DNA of 64,000 nucleotides from Triatoma infestans (taxonomy: Eukaryota; Arthropoda; Insecta; Hemiptera; Reduviidae): NCBI GenBank assembly GCA_011037195.1, contig JAAEAF010001932.1, positions 1-64,000 on the forward strand, in the 5' to 3' direction. Positions 11,356 through 22,326 of this stretch are shown here, piece by piece; the stretch's first letter is position 1; every line of letters starts with the position of its first letter. The notes beneath the pieces are model-generated. The model saw nothing but the letters and a program-made list of their open reading frames with translations, was not told the origin of the DNA and searched no databases. A program made the translations under genes and the position numbers.

Positions 11356-12039
11356 TTCATTTGGAAGAATTGATAGTAAAAGCTATTCTATAAATTGACT
11401 ATGTTAATTAGCTGCACTAATCTTGTAAACATTTCATGAAAAGTTATATTCGCACATTTACTTTGGAAATTGTTGGGCAGAGCACCTGATTGGCTATTAA
11501 GGATCTTCCTTGAACCTTATCCATTACCTTGTCTTTTCTGTAGAATTACTTGAATTCTAAAAATTTTGAAACCCTATCAAGTTTTTGTTCAAATAATATT
11601 TTTGTGAACACTGACTCATGAATTCATGAATACATGTATTTGCTTGAAAGATTTGAAACATTTTAGAATGTAAATCGAATAAAACATCATATAGTAATTA
11701 AAGCTGATTAAAAAAAAAAATTAATTAATTAAGCTGTAGGTTATAATTCCTCAACTTTCAACCCATCTACAATGATAAATATAATAGGCACCACGCCCTA
11801 TATATCGAAATCTCAACCGACCATTAATTAGCTAATTCAACTGGGAGGAAATGATGACACAATCTGTATGGACGTTGGATTGGCCCATTAAGTACTTACA
11901 CTACGGCCACTTTGTTCAAAACCGCGTGCATATCCTCTAGGGTGTCTCTCCTCAAAAAGCAAGTGATTCATTTTTTTTTTTTTTAACGGTTTTACATAGG
12001 GGAGGTATTTAATCGATAAATCAGTTAAGACATATATAT
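11356..12039. other. AT-rich spacer, nothing recognised
   Basis: Unique-looking AT-rich sequence with no repeat landmarks or credible frame. Confidence 0.5.
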
Positions 12040-12061
12040 TTTTACTTTCTCTTACTCCTAG
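12040..12061 (-). repeat. Family X, terminal piece left of the R1 insertion (X2)
   Basis: This short piece, TTTACTTTCTCTTACTCCTAG in plus orientation, is the hairpin end of family X. The rest of this X copy continues at 16842, on the far side of the R1 element. Confidence 0.8.
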
Positions 12062-12184
12062 TTTTTTTTTTTTTTGAGGGAGGTGAAAGGCAGCCTACCG
12101 GCTAAACACCTCCCCCGGCACCAGACCTAGCCTGGATTCGCTTATGCAGCACTACATCAGGCTAGGCCCCTATTCTGTCCCTAA

Positions 12185-15178
12185 TCAGGGGATCCTCCCG
12201 CCAAACTCAAGCAGTTCTCTTTGTTTGGCAATCAGAACCTCCCTAGTGAAGCGCGCCACACATGCCCACTGCCACCTATTAGTGAGCATAGTCGATATTA
12301 TCCCAGCCGGGGTAATATGCCCGACGTTTTGCTCCAGGTCTCTCCTGAGACGATCCCACCTCTCACACACAAAAAAAGGTGTGGTGTGCATCGTCTCGCA
12401 CTCCCGGACAATAGCCGCACTCACCACTGGTCCTCTTCCCCATCTTCCTTAAATATTCACAAAAATAGCCGTGACCACTGAGGAATTGGGTAACGTAGTA
12501 GTCCACTTCGCCAAAGGACCTCTCTACCCATGTACCGACATCTGTAATAAGGCTAGCAGTCCATCTACCTCTTACATCCTCTTCCCAAGAAGACTGCCAC
12601 TCCAACAAGGTATATGCACGCTCCTCCCTGGAGACCGCTGCTTTATCCTCCTCGCGCCTTCTTTGGTACACCCTCCTTCTTTCATCAGCCAGGAGTGCAA
12701 TTGGGATAACTCCCGCTATAACCAAAACTGCCGGCTCCGAGACAGTCCGATATGCCGAGGCTATCTATAGGGCTCCCAGCCTCTGGACCCGTGCCAGTCT
12801 CTTCCTGTAAACTTCTTTCTGATTGCCTCTGACCACACTTCAGCTCCGTACAACAGGACTGAGTGAGTAACACTCATAAGCACCCTGCGCGTACTAGCTC
12901 TGGGACCTCCTATGTTGCTCATAAGCCTACTAAGTCTGGCGACACTCTTTCCAGCCTTATCCGCCACAGCATGCAAATGTCTCCCGAAGCTCAACTTCGA
13001 ATCAATTGTCATGCCCAAGTACTTCACGGCTCCCACCGAAACAACCGTTTCTTCGCCAACGTTCCACGGGATATGCCGATCTATTCGTTTTTTAGTTAGC
13101 ATGACGACCTCTGTTTTAGAGAGGGCCAACATTAGTCCATGTGCGGTCATCCACTGGTTGACCTTACGCATCACTTGGTTAAGCTTCAACTGCGCCTTAT
13201 TTACGTCCCGCGCAGCAGTAAGCGCCGCTACGTCATCAGCATAACCAATCAATATTGCTTCTTCCGGCAATTCCAGCCGCAGAAGGCTATCATAGGTCAC
13301 ATTCCACAGATCTGGGCCTAATATTGATCCTTGCGCCACTCCAGCTGAAATCGGTCGAGTCCTTGGCCCCTCCTCCGTGCAATAACTGAGCACTCTATTG
13401 TTGAAGTAGTCACTAATTACTCTCAACAAATAGTGTGGAATCTGAAAATCCGCCTCCAACGCCTGCAGCGCGTCCGACCACCTCAAGGAGTTAAACGCAT
13501 TCTTAACATCTAGGGTGACCAAAAGAACAATCCTTTTTGTATGTTGGCCATGCTCTTCCGCCCTTGCTACTGCTTTCACGACTTCTTCCACGGCGTTTAT
13601 CACAGACCGTTCGGTCCTAAACCCGAACTGCCTAGTTGACAGATCACCTGCAGCCCTAACTCCGTCCATCACTCTCTTCCGGAGAAGTTTTTCATATAGC
13701 TTGCCGACTGTGTCCAGCATGCAAAGGGGGCGAAAAGATGACGGAAGCAAATCCCCTTTTCCCTTACTAATAAGGACTAAGCGTGCCACTTTCCATCTAT
13801 TGCTAAAAACACCGGCTTTCAGGCAGGCGTTGTACATCCTCAGCAACAATCCTGGCTTTTGATCAGCTATTCTTTGGAGAACCTCGTTCGGTATACCATC
13901 TGGTCCTGGGGCCTTCCTACGCTTTAACGTGGATACTGCCTCTTCCATTTCTTCATTCGTGAATAGGGCAAAATCCTCTGTCTGCTCAAAAACTCTAACT
14001 ACTCTAGGCGGATGCAGCGGGAAGAGAGTTGACACTATGTTATCCATAGTCCGTACACTCATAATCACTTGTTTCTTAAAGCCCGCTATCTTGCGCATGA
14101 CTATTTTGTATCCCAGGCCCCATTGATCCCGGTCTACATCATCTTTTAGAGCTTCCCAGCAGCGAGTCTTGCTCTGAAAAATTGCCTTGCGCAATTTCCG
14201 CTTTGCCGCCTTATATTCTAGGGAGCGTTCGGCCGCCTCAGGTCTTCGCCCCGCCCGCTGGGCTCTTCTTCTTTTTTTAACACAGTCCTTACGCAGGTCA
14301 GCAATGTGGGATGTCCACCAATATACTGGTCGCCTACCCCGCCATACCGCCCTCCGAGGCATAGATTGTTGGCATGCCTCCGCTATAAGCGTCATCGTAG
14401 CCGTAACCACCGCCTCAGCGCCTACTTTTCCCTCAGCCGATACATTTTCGATTTGCGCAGCTCCGCATTCAATGACCTCCTTGAAGACATCCTCGTTTAA
14501 CTTATCCAAGTTCCAACTTTTATAGGGCGAGTTGTTTCTCGCCCTATCCATATTTATGTTCTCTACTATCTGAAAGGTTATATATTGGTGATCACTTCCA
14601 GTGAACTCCTCGATTACTCTCCATCCTTCAATTCGCGGCACAAGACCTTCAGATGCTAGGGAAATATCCGGGATCGTTTCGCCATACCCCGGTCTCCGAA
14701 AGGTGGAGACTTCTCCCTCGTTTAGCACAGTAAGGCCTGTTCTGGCTGCCATCTCTAGAATGTGCCTGCCTCTCATATCCGTCTCAGGCATACCCCAGTT
14801 CACTGCCTTCGCATTTACATCTCCTACTACTAAGACCCTACCAGTCATCCTCATGATATCATCCTCCAATGCATTAAGCTTGTTTCTAAACTCTTGGATA
14901 CCTTCATTAGGGGTAAAATAGCAACTAATATAATTAATATCCTTGCTTCTAATCCAGACATAGCCATTTTTCCGCTCGCAGAATTCCACCGGAACCTTTA
15001 CCAGATCCGGAATCCAGATTGCGGATGTCCCTAGTAGGTCACTAAACCAGTTGCGGGGATCCCGCTCGCGATATTGCTCACACAGAAGCATCAGGTCAGA
15101 CCTCTTCTCAGCTACTAGCTGGCCCAACAGAGAATCTGCTAGCCTGCTCCTATGTAGGTTTCCCTGGAGAATCCTCAT
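12185..15178 (-). pseudogene. R1-clade ORF2: APE endonuclease, reverse transcriptase, C-terminal CCHC
   Basis: It starts at the ATG at 15178-15176, which overlaps the ORF1 stop. The endonuclease opens with MRILQGNLHRSRLA and includes VVGDVNAKAVNWG and a FTGSDHQYI motif. The RT follows with RRKAPGPDGIPNEVLQ, FRPLCMLDTVGKLYEKL, FGFR, VTLDVKNAFNSLRW, GVAQGSILGPDLWN and the catalytic GYADDVAAL. The frame is lost by a 1-nt deletion near 12808, has a TAG codon near 12770, and is broken again by an extra T in a T-run near 12368. The C-terminal domain (TQFLSGHGYF, GYCPGVRDDAHHTFF, CERWDRL) is characteristic of R1. Before the first lesion about 806 aa are open. Confidence 0.9.
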
Positions 15179-15180
15179 CA
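15176..15180 (-). promoter_or_regulatory. TGATG stop-start overlap between R1 ORF1 and ORF2
   Basis: The ORF1 stop TGA (15180-15178) shares its A with the ORF2 ATG (15178-15176). Overlapping stop-start pentamers of this kind are known to couple ORF2 translation to ORF1 termination in R1-clade elements such as SART1 (UAAUG). The ORF2 frame also stays open upstream to 15259, but that part lies inside ORF1's zinc knuckles and is not conserved endonuclease. Confidence 0.7.
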
Positions 15181-16747
15181 ATCTTTTAACCACTTCCTGG
15201 CCTGTTCTAGCGCTTCCCGGAACACCACACATCTTCCTGCTCCCGGGAGGTGCCGACATGCATCCAAGGCGATTTCTTTATCACGGCATAACATGCAGCA
15301 ACCTTCCGCTGTACAGGTTACCGCTAAGTGTCCCTGCTCACCACACCTATAGCAAAGCCTGCTACGGTCTGGGCGTTTACACGCTCCTAACATATGTCCA
15401 TATGCCAGGCACTTGAAACATTTTAGAACTGCGACTCTCCGCCTGACTCGACAGCGAACCCATCCTATTCTAATGAATCCTTCCTTCACCAGATCACTGG
15501 CTCCATTCGTATTCAGTTGCGCGATCGCTACTTTAAGCCCTCGCGCATCGACCTTCGTAAGGTGGATTCTTATATCTCCGCCAGTTCTACCCAGTTTTCG
15601 CTCAATTGCTTCTTTTATTTCGCCTTCTTCTGCCAGGGAGTCTAGGTCCCTGATCTCAACTGTACTCCTGGGTTCAAGCTGGTGCGTAGTCGCCGTGTCT
15701 TTCAGGACAGTATTGAGAGCCGCCTCGAACGCAGCTCTATCCCTAGTACTGCTACCTAATTCAACCAAGATGTCCCCCGCTCTAGTTTGCCTAATGCAGT
15801 TCACCTCCGTGCCTGTATCTTCCGGTTTAATCTTCTCTTTAATTTCCCTAAGGACCTCGGCATACGATCTTCCTTCCGCCGGCTTAATCAGCACAGCGTC
15901 TGGGCGGGTCTTCGGGTGTTTCTTCTTCTTTTTCACCTTCCTCTTCTTCTTGTCACTCCTTGCGACCGTCTCTTTATTATTGGCTGCCATGACTTCTTGC
16001 TTTTTCTTCTGTCTGTCCCGAATCGCCCTAGGTCGGACCTCGGTCCATTCATTAGGTGTCAGACATCCACCACCTCCGCTACCTTAACCTCCATTACTTT
16101 TTCCTTCCTTTGTTCCAATTCAATCTGACCCGCGGGTGGGGGTGTTTGGGTCATGATTGATGCTGATTCCACTAGCCTCGAGATATCTGCTCTCACTCGC
16201 GCCTGCAGTCGACACAGCCGCTGCAATGCTACCCCCCAGAAACCTCTCAGTGATTGCACCACCTCCACCGATTCCTCGACTTCAAGCAGCCCATCCTTGA
16301 TGTCCATGCTAATGTTACGTTGCCGGCTGGTGGCAAGTTTCATTTTCTTGATAACCTCCCTCATTCTGGCAAGCTCCTCATCCACCCTTCTACAGGCGTC
16401 CTCCATGTCTTTCTGCTCCGGAGATCCAACCGGACCCCCTGCCAGCACTCCTGAAATGGCGGGTGATTCAAAGTTTGACCGCTGCCGGATTGATATCCTC
16501 TCCAGCGAGCTAGGTGGAGCATTTGGGTCGGACGACTTCTCCTCCGATTCCACCATGATCTTAGATGGCGTGAGTCCGGTGGGGATCTCCGCAATTTAGA
16601 ACTTCGTTGAAAGGGGCTACTATCGCCCACAGACGTGGTTGCTACCTCTGCTACACTAGAATTGCTCACATTCTTTTTTTGGGGTAGGGAACCCCCGTGG
16701 TTTGTTTCCTGCGTTTTAGAAACTATTTTTTTATTTGTACACTTCAT
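15178..16747 (-). pseudogene. R1-clade ORF1 (gag-like) with CCHC zinc knuckles, two frameshifts
   Basis: The likely start is the ATG at 16747 (MKCTNKKIVSKTQ). The first frame is lost near 16600. The second (to 16059) holds a helical, probably coiled-coil stretch (CRRVDEELARMREVIKKMK). The third, from about 16075, has NEWTEVRPR, a basic KKKRKVKKKKK run and two good knuckles, CFKCLAYGHMLGAC and CYRCGEQGHLAVTC, plus a third irregular cysteine cluster. ORF1 proteins of this type bind element RNA and form the ribonucleoprotein particle. The total coding length of about 520 codons is in the usual range for the clade. Confidence 0.85.
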
Positions 16748-16841
16748 TATAAAAAAGGTTCTAAACTCAACTCAACAACTACAGGATATTTAGGAACGGG
16801 AAAGGAAAGTTAACCGATTCAACACCCAGCTCCCAAGAGCG

Positions 16842-17518
16842 TTCTCTTACTCCTAGTAAGAGGAAGTATTGTAATCGTGTCAAATTTTCGATATCGAGTT
16901 TTCACCGGAAATATCCGTTTCGAGGTCCCCTGAGTCCAAAAAAGTAGTTTTAAGCAAATGGTCTGTGTGTATGTGTGTGTGTGTGTATGTATGTGAAACA
17001 AAAAAACCGTAGAAAGTTGAAACTTGATATTCCGTTTAGGTATCACCATGACATGACAGTGGGTCATCTGTCAAAATTCCTCAACCAGAAGTACTACTTT
17101 ACTTGTTGGTTTTTTTTTACTTTTTTGCAATTTTCTCAAAAATAGCTCCGACGATTTCTTGAAACAAATTAAATAAACTAAACTTACAAAGATCTATAAC
17201 TTTTATTTGTAACATTTCTCTGGGAAAATTCATTTAAGGGCACTTTTAGGGGAGGGGTGGGGTTATGTTTTTCTACATAGTTGATTATACAGTTCTATCA
17301 TCCATACAAAATTAATTAGAAATAAATAGATGGCCAAAATTCCGAATTTTAAGAAATTTAGTTAACCGGAAGTGCGCTTTTACTGAACAGTTTTTTCAGT
17401 TTTCGACGAATTTCGTTAAATTTGGTACACAAACTATAAAATTTGTCAATTATAATTTTGAGAACAGGAGTAAGAGAAAGTTGTGTGAGTGTTTCACACC
17501 AGATTTTTTTTTTTTTAT
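16842..17518 (-). repeat. Family X, main part right of the R1 insertion (X2)
   Basis: Continues the X copy interrupted at 12061. It reads (in plus) TAAGAGGAAGTATTGTAATC, a short GT microsatellite at about 16963-16986, GATATTCCGTTTAGG, CCGGAAGTGCGCTTTTA, and ends at GTGTGAGTGTTTCACACCAG followed by a T-run. It is non-coding. Confidence 0.8.
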
Positions 17519-17764
17519 AGTAATGGCACATGTATTTTAATGTATTATTGATATTAGCAAGGATGGATCCAAATATTTGTTTAGAGTAATCCAGGCGGCG
17601 AATAGAAGTAGAGGAAATGTTTCATTAATATAAAAGCAATTCATGAATATTTTGAAAAGAAAAAAAATGTCTGGTGTAGAATACTCATACATCTTTCTCT
17701 TGCTGCAATTTACATATTTATTAATGATCAATTTTATTCATACTTATAATTGTTATTTTTTAAT

Positions 17765-17990
17765 GAAAGTATAACTTCATTCCCCCTCCCCTTGAAAATG
17801 ATGCTTAAATGAATTTTCTCAGACAAAAGTTTTAGAAATAAGTGATAGATCTTTATATGTGTAGTTAGTATACCAAGTTTAACGAAACCACGTGATTTGC
17901 CCTCATGGAGGAAACTGTTCAATAAGTTGCATTTCCAGTCAACCGATTTTCCTTAAACTAGGTGATGTAATCAGATAATAAACTGAGTAA
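17765..17990 (+). repeat. Possible diverged family X fragment
   Basis: Blocks resembling the X interior (CTTAAATGAATTTTCTCAGA, GTGTAGTTAGTATACCAAG and AACCGATTTTCCTTAAACTAG) occur in the expected order. The similarity is low, and both ends are unclear. Confidence 0.4.
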
Positions 17991-18440
17991 AGTATGATCC
18001 CACCTCCCTTCAACAAAATCCCTTGTGATAGATTCTAGAAATAATAAAAATATGTTTAATTTGAAATTATCAAATTATGAACAAAATGTAACATTCACTG
18101 GCAAAAGGACTAGAATCAGGTAGAAGACCACTATTGTCTTTTAGAGTTCATGAACTTGGTAGAATTGTCTAAAATCCCTTCTTCTCACAGGGGAAGATTT
18201 GAACGACGAACAATTAGAAGGCATTCCTTCAAGAACAGTCTGAAACAGACACCGAAGCAGAACACTTCAGGAATCAGTGACAGATATAAGTTAAAACATA
18301 AGAGTTTATTCCAACTAATTTCAGTATACTTATAAGCATATTATTATGATATTGTAAAGATTAAATTCTTTTAAAAGAATAATATAATTATTTTTAAAAA
18401 ACAGTGGTGCTCTCTTGGATTATTACTAATACTTCTCTCT

Positions 18441-19303
18441 TTTTCCTCAACAACATCCCGATAAAATATTGTTCTTCTGTTAAAAACCTCGGAATCATCT
18501 TCGACCAAAACCTCTCCTGGAAAAATCACATCTCCCACATTAACCGCCAATCCATATTTATCCTCAGACAGTTCAACATCTCCCGCCATCTCCTCCCAGC
18601 GAAGACCCGTCAACTCCTTGTGACCTCCCTTATATTCCCCCATTTCGACTATGGTTGCTTAGTGTACGGGGGACTCTCTGGAGATCTCGAGGCCAAACTT
18701 AAACGTCTTATGAACTGTTTTATTCGTTTTATCCTCGGAATCCCCAGAGACTCCCGCATATCGCACTTCTACCACGAGTTGAACTGGCTCTTCCCTATCT
18801 ATCGTCGCCAGTACTTCTTAGGCTCTTTACTCTTTCAAGTCATCCAATTTCAAAGACCCTCGTATATCTTTAAACTTCTGAAATTTAAATCGTCTGCCCA
18901 CACCCGTAACACACGCTCCCGTCCTTCCGATCTTTATACTCCTTCCCACCATACATCCGCTTTTCAAAAATCCTTTGTAATCCGTGCCACCTATTTATGG
19001 AACTCCTTACCTTTGTCTATCCGTCGTGCCTCCACTATTGATACCTTCAAGTCCCGTCTTTTTCACCACCTCTTATCCTCACAAGTCTCTCCGAACCCTT
19101 AGAAGATTCCTCTCTTTCCTCCTTATCATTCATGGCTTAATCATTTTCAATAATTATTATTATCAATTATTACTAATGATATATATACATAATTGTCAAG
19201 GCCAGACATTCTAGGCCACTTGTATTTTGTATTATTGTTCCTAAGGGACTTATGTCCCGGGACAAGAATAAAATTTTTCATTTCATTTCATTTCATTTCT
19301 TAA
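18441..19303 (+). mobile_element. CR1-type LINE 3' fragment
   Basis: A 5'-truncated LINE inserted into LTR-1 copy a. It ends with a simple-repeat tail (TTTCA)n at about 19279-19300 instead of poly(A), as is usual in CR1/L2-like elements. Junctions are inferred by comparison with intact LTR-1 copies; the target duplication is at most a few bases (TTCT). Confidence 0.7.
18442..19102 (+). pseudogene. CR1-like RT C-terminal domain
   Basis: The 232-aa open frame (18404-19102) has its first dozen residues in the LTR. The LINE part reads KNLGIIFDQNLSWKNHI, TRQLLVTSLIFPHFDYGCLV, KLKRLMNCFIRFILGI and ATYLWNSLPLSIRRASTIDT. This series is the thumb and C-terminal region that follows the YADD box in CR1-like reverse transcriptases. 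The catalytic palm is missing, so it is a dead fragment even though the frame is open. Confidence 0.8.
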
Positions 19304-19411
19304 ACATTTATACTTACAAGCCCTTTGCAATACCGTTCGTGCTACACACTACTACTACAACACTACAACACACCAATAACATTTCACCCTTCAAAATGAA
19401 ATTTGCCTGGA

Positions 19412-19664
19412 TTTTTTTTTTTTTTTTTAATTTAAGGCGCGTCAACATCTATGATCATTGGCGCCTGGAGCCTTCTCAGTGCAATTTGCCGGCTTCCGGA
19501 CAGAGTTCTCTCGTTACAGACAACAGTGTCCATCAGTGGACAGTGTGCTGAACAGGCTCGTAGAAAGTGAAGGAAGCTTCTAAGAGCAGCACACTTGGAC
19601 TGAACCCGGGACCTCCGCGTAGGAGACCAGTGCTCTAAACCGCTCAGTTAATCCCTTCCCATTT
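19412..19664 (-). repeat. SINE1 copy, full length, minus strand
   Basis: The T-run 19412-19427 is the 3' poly(A). The body (GGAGCCTTCTCAGTGCA, GACAACAGTGTCCATCAGTG) and the tRNA head (complement of GGGTTCAGTCC and of GATTAACTGAGCGG) follow. It has accumulated more changes than the copy at 41.1 kb. Confidence 0.85.
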
Positions 19665-19689
19665 TCCCGGAATAATGTTTTAAATAAAA

Positions 19690-19868
19690 GTTGTACCTAC
19701 CTCTTTGAGGGAGTACCACACTCTTATGGGAAAGCCTGCTGGGAAGGTTGGAGTTGAAGGATATCATAGGATATTTGCAGGCAGACCGAGAAAACTATTG
19801 GGGGAGATTAATTAGTAGGATGAATTGGAGGTCCCTTCCCAGTAAGCACCCAGGCTAATAATAATCAT
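19690..19868 (+). pseudogene. LINE family G 3' end, short copy
   Basis: The last codons and 3' UTR of a LINE: GGAGATTAATTAGTAGGATG, AGTAAGCACCCAGGCTAATA, ending in (TAA)n. The same 3' end follows the fragment at 22985-23395. Reading shows degenerate LGRLELKDIIGYLQADR. It is too short for clade assignment beyond the RNase H/zinc-knuckle LINE group. Confidence 0.65.
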
Positions 19869-19904
19869 AAAAATAAAATTTGTACTTTTTTAAATATATA
19901 ATTG

Positions 19905-20214
19905 TTACAACTAAATCTAATGAAAATCGTTGGAGCCGTTTTTAGAAGAAAATATATATAAAAAAAAAGAAAAGTGAACACTATTCTGTAAAGTGGTACC
20001 ACGGTGACGGAATTTGAACAAAAACCTGAATGTCAGTTCACCTGGTCGAGCATAAATAAACGAAATATCACGTTTAAACTTCTTGCGATTTTGTTATGTT
20101 TGAGTTACGCTGACTAAATAAGACAGATACACAAACACATCAAGACCAGTTTCTAAAAACCATTTTTGACTTAAAAATTTTAATATTTCCCCTTGCTAGA
20201 AGTAAGAGAAAGTA
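19905..20214 (+). repeat. Family X 3' half, degenerate (X4)
   Basis: Begins ATGAAAATCGTTGGAGCCG, continues through ACGAAATATCACGTTTAAAC and TTTCTAAAAACCATTTTTGA, and ends in the X hairpin terminus TTGCTAGAAGTAAGAGAAAG. It abuts a separate 5' end at 20218. Confidence 0.65.
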
Positions 20215-20217
20215 AAA

Positions 20218-20275
20218 AAATCTGGTATGAAATACTCAAACGACTTCCTCTTACCGCAGTTATTGTGTTCTAATT
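20218..20275 (+). repeat. Family X 5' end (X5), head-to-tail with X4
   Basis: ATCTGGTATGAAATACTCAA then CTTCCTCTTACCGCAG is the X start with a few changes. Only an A-run separates it from the 3' terminus of X4. The copy decays after about 60 bp. Confidence 0.6.
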
Positions 20276-20357
20276 GATAAAGTTACTTAACACATGTAAC
20301 GTTTACTCAATTTTACTTGGGTCTTCATTACTGAAGTAAACAAATAGTAATGTCTAT

Positions 20358-20545
20358 TTTTTTCAGCCCGGCTTAACGTCCAACTACCAATTAGGTGTCA
20401 TGGACGGGGCGGAAGCACCTACTTTACAATTAACATTTTTTAAATGAATATAAAATTTAGCAGTTATACGCGAGACTCGAACTGGTATCCTCCCACATAG
20501 TAGTCCATGTTCATAACCACTACACCAACGCGCATGTTCTAGACT
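20358..20545 (-). repeat. SINE3 copy, minus strand
   Basis: The complement carries GTTGGTGTAGTGGTTATG (box A) and CAGTTCGAGTCTCG (box B), then CGTATAACTGCTAAATTTTA, GTAGGTGCTTCCGCCC and TAGTTGGACGTTAAG, matching the copy at 8.4 kb throughout. Confidence 0.85.
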
Positions 20546-21173
20546 GTTCAATAGGATTTTAGATTTGAGTAATTTTCAGTTTTGATAATTTACCGTGAAT
20601 GCCGTTTATAAGTTTATTATTTCTGAAATTACTTCATGATTATTGAAAATTTCCAATAAATTGAATTTCATTCAATTTATAATAGCATTTATAATTACAA
20701 ATGCAAATAATAATGTAATTCAAATTTAAAAGCTTTTTAAAGCTTTTGTTAAGATGAAAAGTATGGATTGAATATGGACAAGGGATTGTTGTATCGAATG
20801 AAGATAGATTGGGTAAGTTTTGGTTAGCTGACAAGGGAACGGTTTGTTGGCTTGGCAAGTGAAGTTTGTAACTATGGTCTGTAGATAGAGTAGTTTGGTT
20901 AGGGGTGATTAGACAGTACGTATAGCAGAACTGTACAGTTTGATTGCAGGACAGGGATTTTAGAGGGGCATAATAGTCCATACATTACTGGTTCGAATAC
21001 TCAGATCACAGCCAACTGAATTTGACCCTTTATAATTTACACTCTAATCAACCTTAACAGTTAACTACAAAACAGAAATTAATCCATTATTGATTCGCTT
21101 ATTAGTCCAATATGGTATTGTTACAATTATTGTTCATGTTTTTGTATTAAATTAATTAACAAAGAGAATGGAC
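20546..21173. other. AT-rich spacer, nothing recognised
   Basis: No repeat landmark. A 113-aa minus-strand ORF (20640-20981) has low-complexity composition and no recognisable domain. Confidence 0.5.
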
Positions 21174-21352
21174 GGGATTAGCTCTGTGGTAACGCATTAT
21201 ACTCGAAACAATTGTCTTATGTTCTCGCCCTAGTAGCACTACAGCTCAGTTTCGGAGATGGGCTGTGTTTTCTGTTACGATACAAATCTGTACTGAAGCC
21301 AGTAGTGCAGTGAGGAGGCTCCGGGCGTCAATTACCTAAGATGTTATAAAAT
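21174..21352 (+). repeat. SINE1 copy, degenerate head
   Basis: GGGATTAGCTCTGTGGTAAC is the box A region, but box B is lost. The body CTACAGCTCAGTTTCGGAGA, GTTTTCTGTTACGA, AGGCTCCGGGCGTC and a short A-rich tail match SINE1. Confidence 0.75.
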
Positions 21353-21357
21353 AAAAA

Positions 21358-22326
21358 AAATCTGGTGTGAAACACTCACACAACTTTTACTTACTCCAGT
21401 TTTCCAAACACAAAAGTGTGTACCAAACTTAATGAAATTCGTCGGAGATCGCCGAAAGCTGAAAAAACTGTTCAGAAATGCGCCCTTCCGGTTCACTAAT
21501 ATTCTTGAAATTCGAAATTTTGGCCTTCTATTTATTTCTAATTAATTTTGTTTGGTTGGTACAATTGTATAATCAAATATAATAGCACTTTATAAAAACA
21601 AACTATAACTCCACCGCTCTCCCCAGAAACCCCCTTAAGTGGCTTTACCACGAGAAATGTTTCAAATAAAAGTTGTAGCTCTTTATATGTGTAGTTCACA
21701 TTCCTAGTTTAAAGAAAATCCTTGGAGCCGTTTTAGAGAAAATACCAGGAAACTGAAAAATATATTTCAGCAAAAACGCACTTCCGGTCATCCGGTTTTT
21801 TCAAACTCGGAATTTCAACAACACATTTAATTTTAATTAATATTATTTATACGACAGAATTGTATAGTAAACTGAAATATCACTTTTGAGGAAAACATAA
21901 CTCCTCCTTTCCCCCAAAAGTGCCCTTAAATGAATTTTTCTAGAGAAATGTTATAGATAAAAGTTGTAGATTTCTGTATGTGTAGTTGAAATTAGACGTT
22001 TCAAGAAAATCGTCGGAGCCATTTTTGAGAAAATTGCAAGAAAGTGAAAAAAAAACATTCAGTAAAGTTGAACTTCCGGTTGAGAAATTTTGACAGATGC
22101 CCTACTATCGGATCCCATGGTGATACCTAAACGGAATATCAAGTTTGAACTTTCTACGATTTTAGTTTTTAAGTTATGCTGTTCTCACACACACACACAG
22201 ACCATTTTCTAAAAACCACTTTTTTTGGACTCAGGGGACCTCAAAACGGATATTTCCGGTGAAAACTCGATATCCAAAATTTGGCACAATTACAATACTT
22301 TCTGTTACTAGGATTAAGAGAAAGTA
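21358..22326 (+). repeat. Family X copy, complete (X6)
   Basis: Starts ATCTGGTGTGAAACACTCAC and ends TAGGATTAAGAGAAAGT. Three related internal blocks each carry a form of 'CCGGAAGTGCGCTTTT' (here its complement AAAGCGCACTTCCGG, or AGTTGAACTTCCGG) and AAATGAATTTTTCTAGAG or equivalent, so the element has internal sub-repeats of about 300 bp. A CA microsatellite lies near 22187-22200. The small ORFs across it are chance. Confidence 0.8.

Larger units (their letters stand above)
12062..16841 (-). mobile_element. R1-clade LINE, near full length, with 15-bp TSD
   Basis: A 4.78-kb non-LTR retrotransposon on the minus strand. A poly(A) tail (T-run at 12062-12075) and a 3' UTR follow ORF2; ORF1 lies upstream. 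Direct repeats TTCTCTTACTCCTAG at 12047-12061 and 16842-16856 mark the target. The target is the terminal hairpin of a family X repeat, so the element is younger than that X copy. At least five lesions (two frameshifts in ORF1; two frameshifts and one nonsense codon in ORF2) make it inactive. R1-clade elements are often target-specific; this one is not in rDNA. Confidence 0.9.
18087..19392 (+). repeat. LTR-like repeat LTR-1, copy a, split by a LINE
   Basis: The left part is 18087-18440 (TGTAACATTCACTGG; GAACAGTCTGAAACAGACA; AACACTTCAGGAATC; AATACTTCTCTCT) and the right part is 19304-19392 (AAACATTTATACTTACAAGC to CCAATAACATTTCA). The two parts rejoin to match the uninterrupted copies at 29.7 and 50.8 kb. 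The TG...CA ends, length of about 450 bp and several dispersed copies suggest a solo LTR. No PBS is seen. Confidence 0.55.

Noticed and set aside
12363..12481. Plus-strand ORFs opposite the R1 element (for example 12144-12452 and 13515-13862)
   Set aside because: They are antisense shadows of the well-supported ORF1 and ORF2 of R1.
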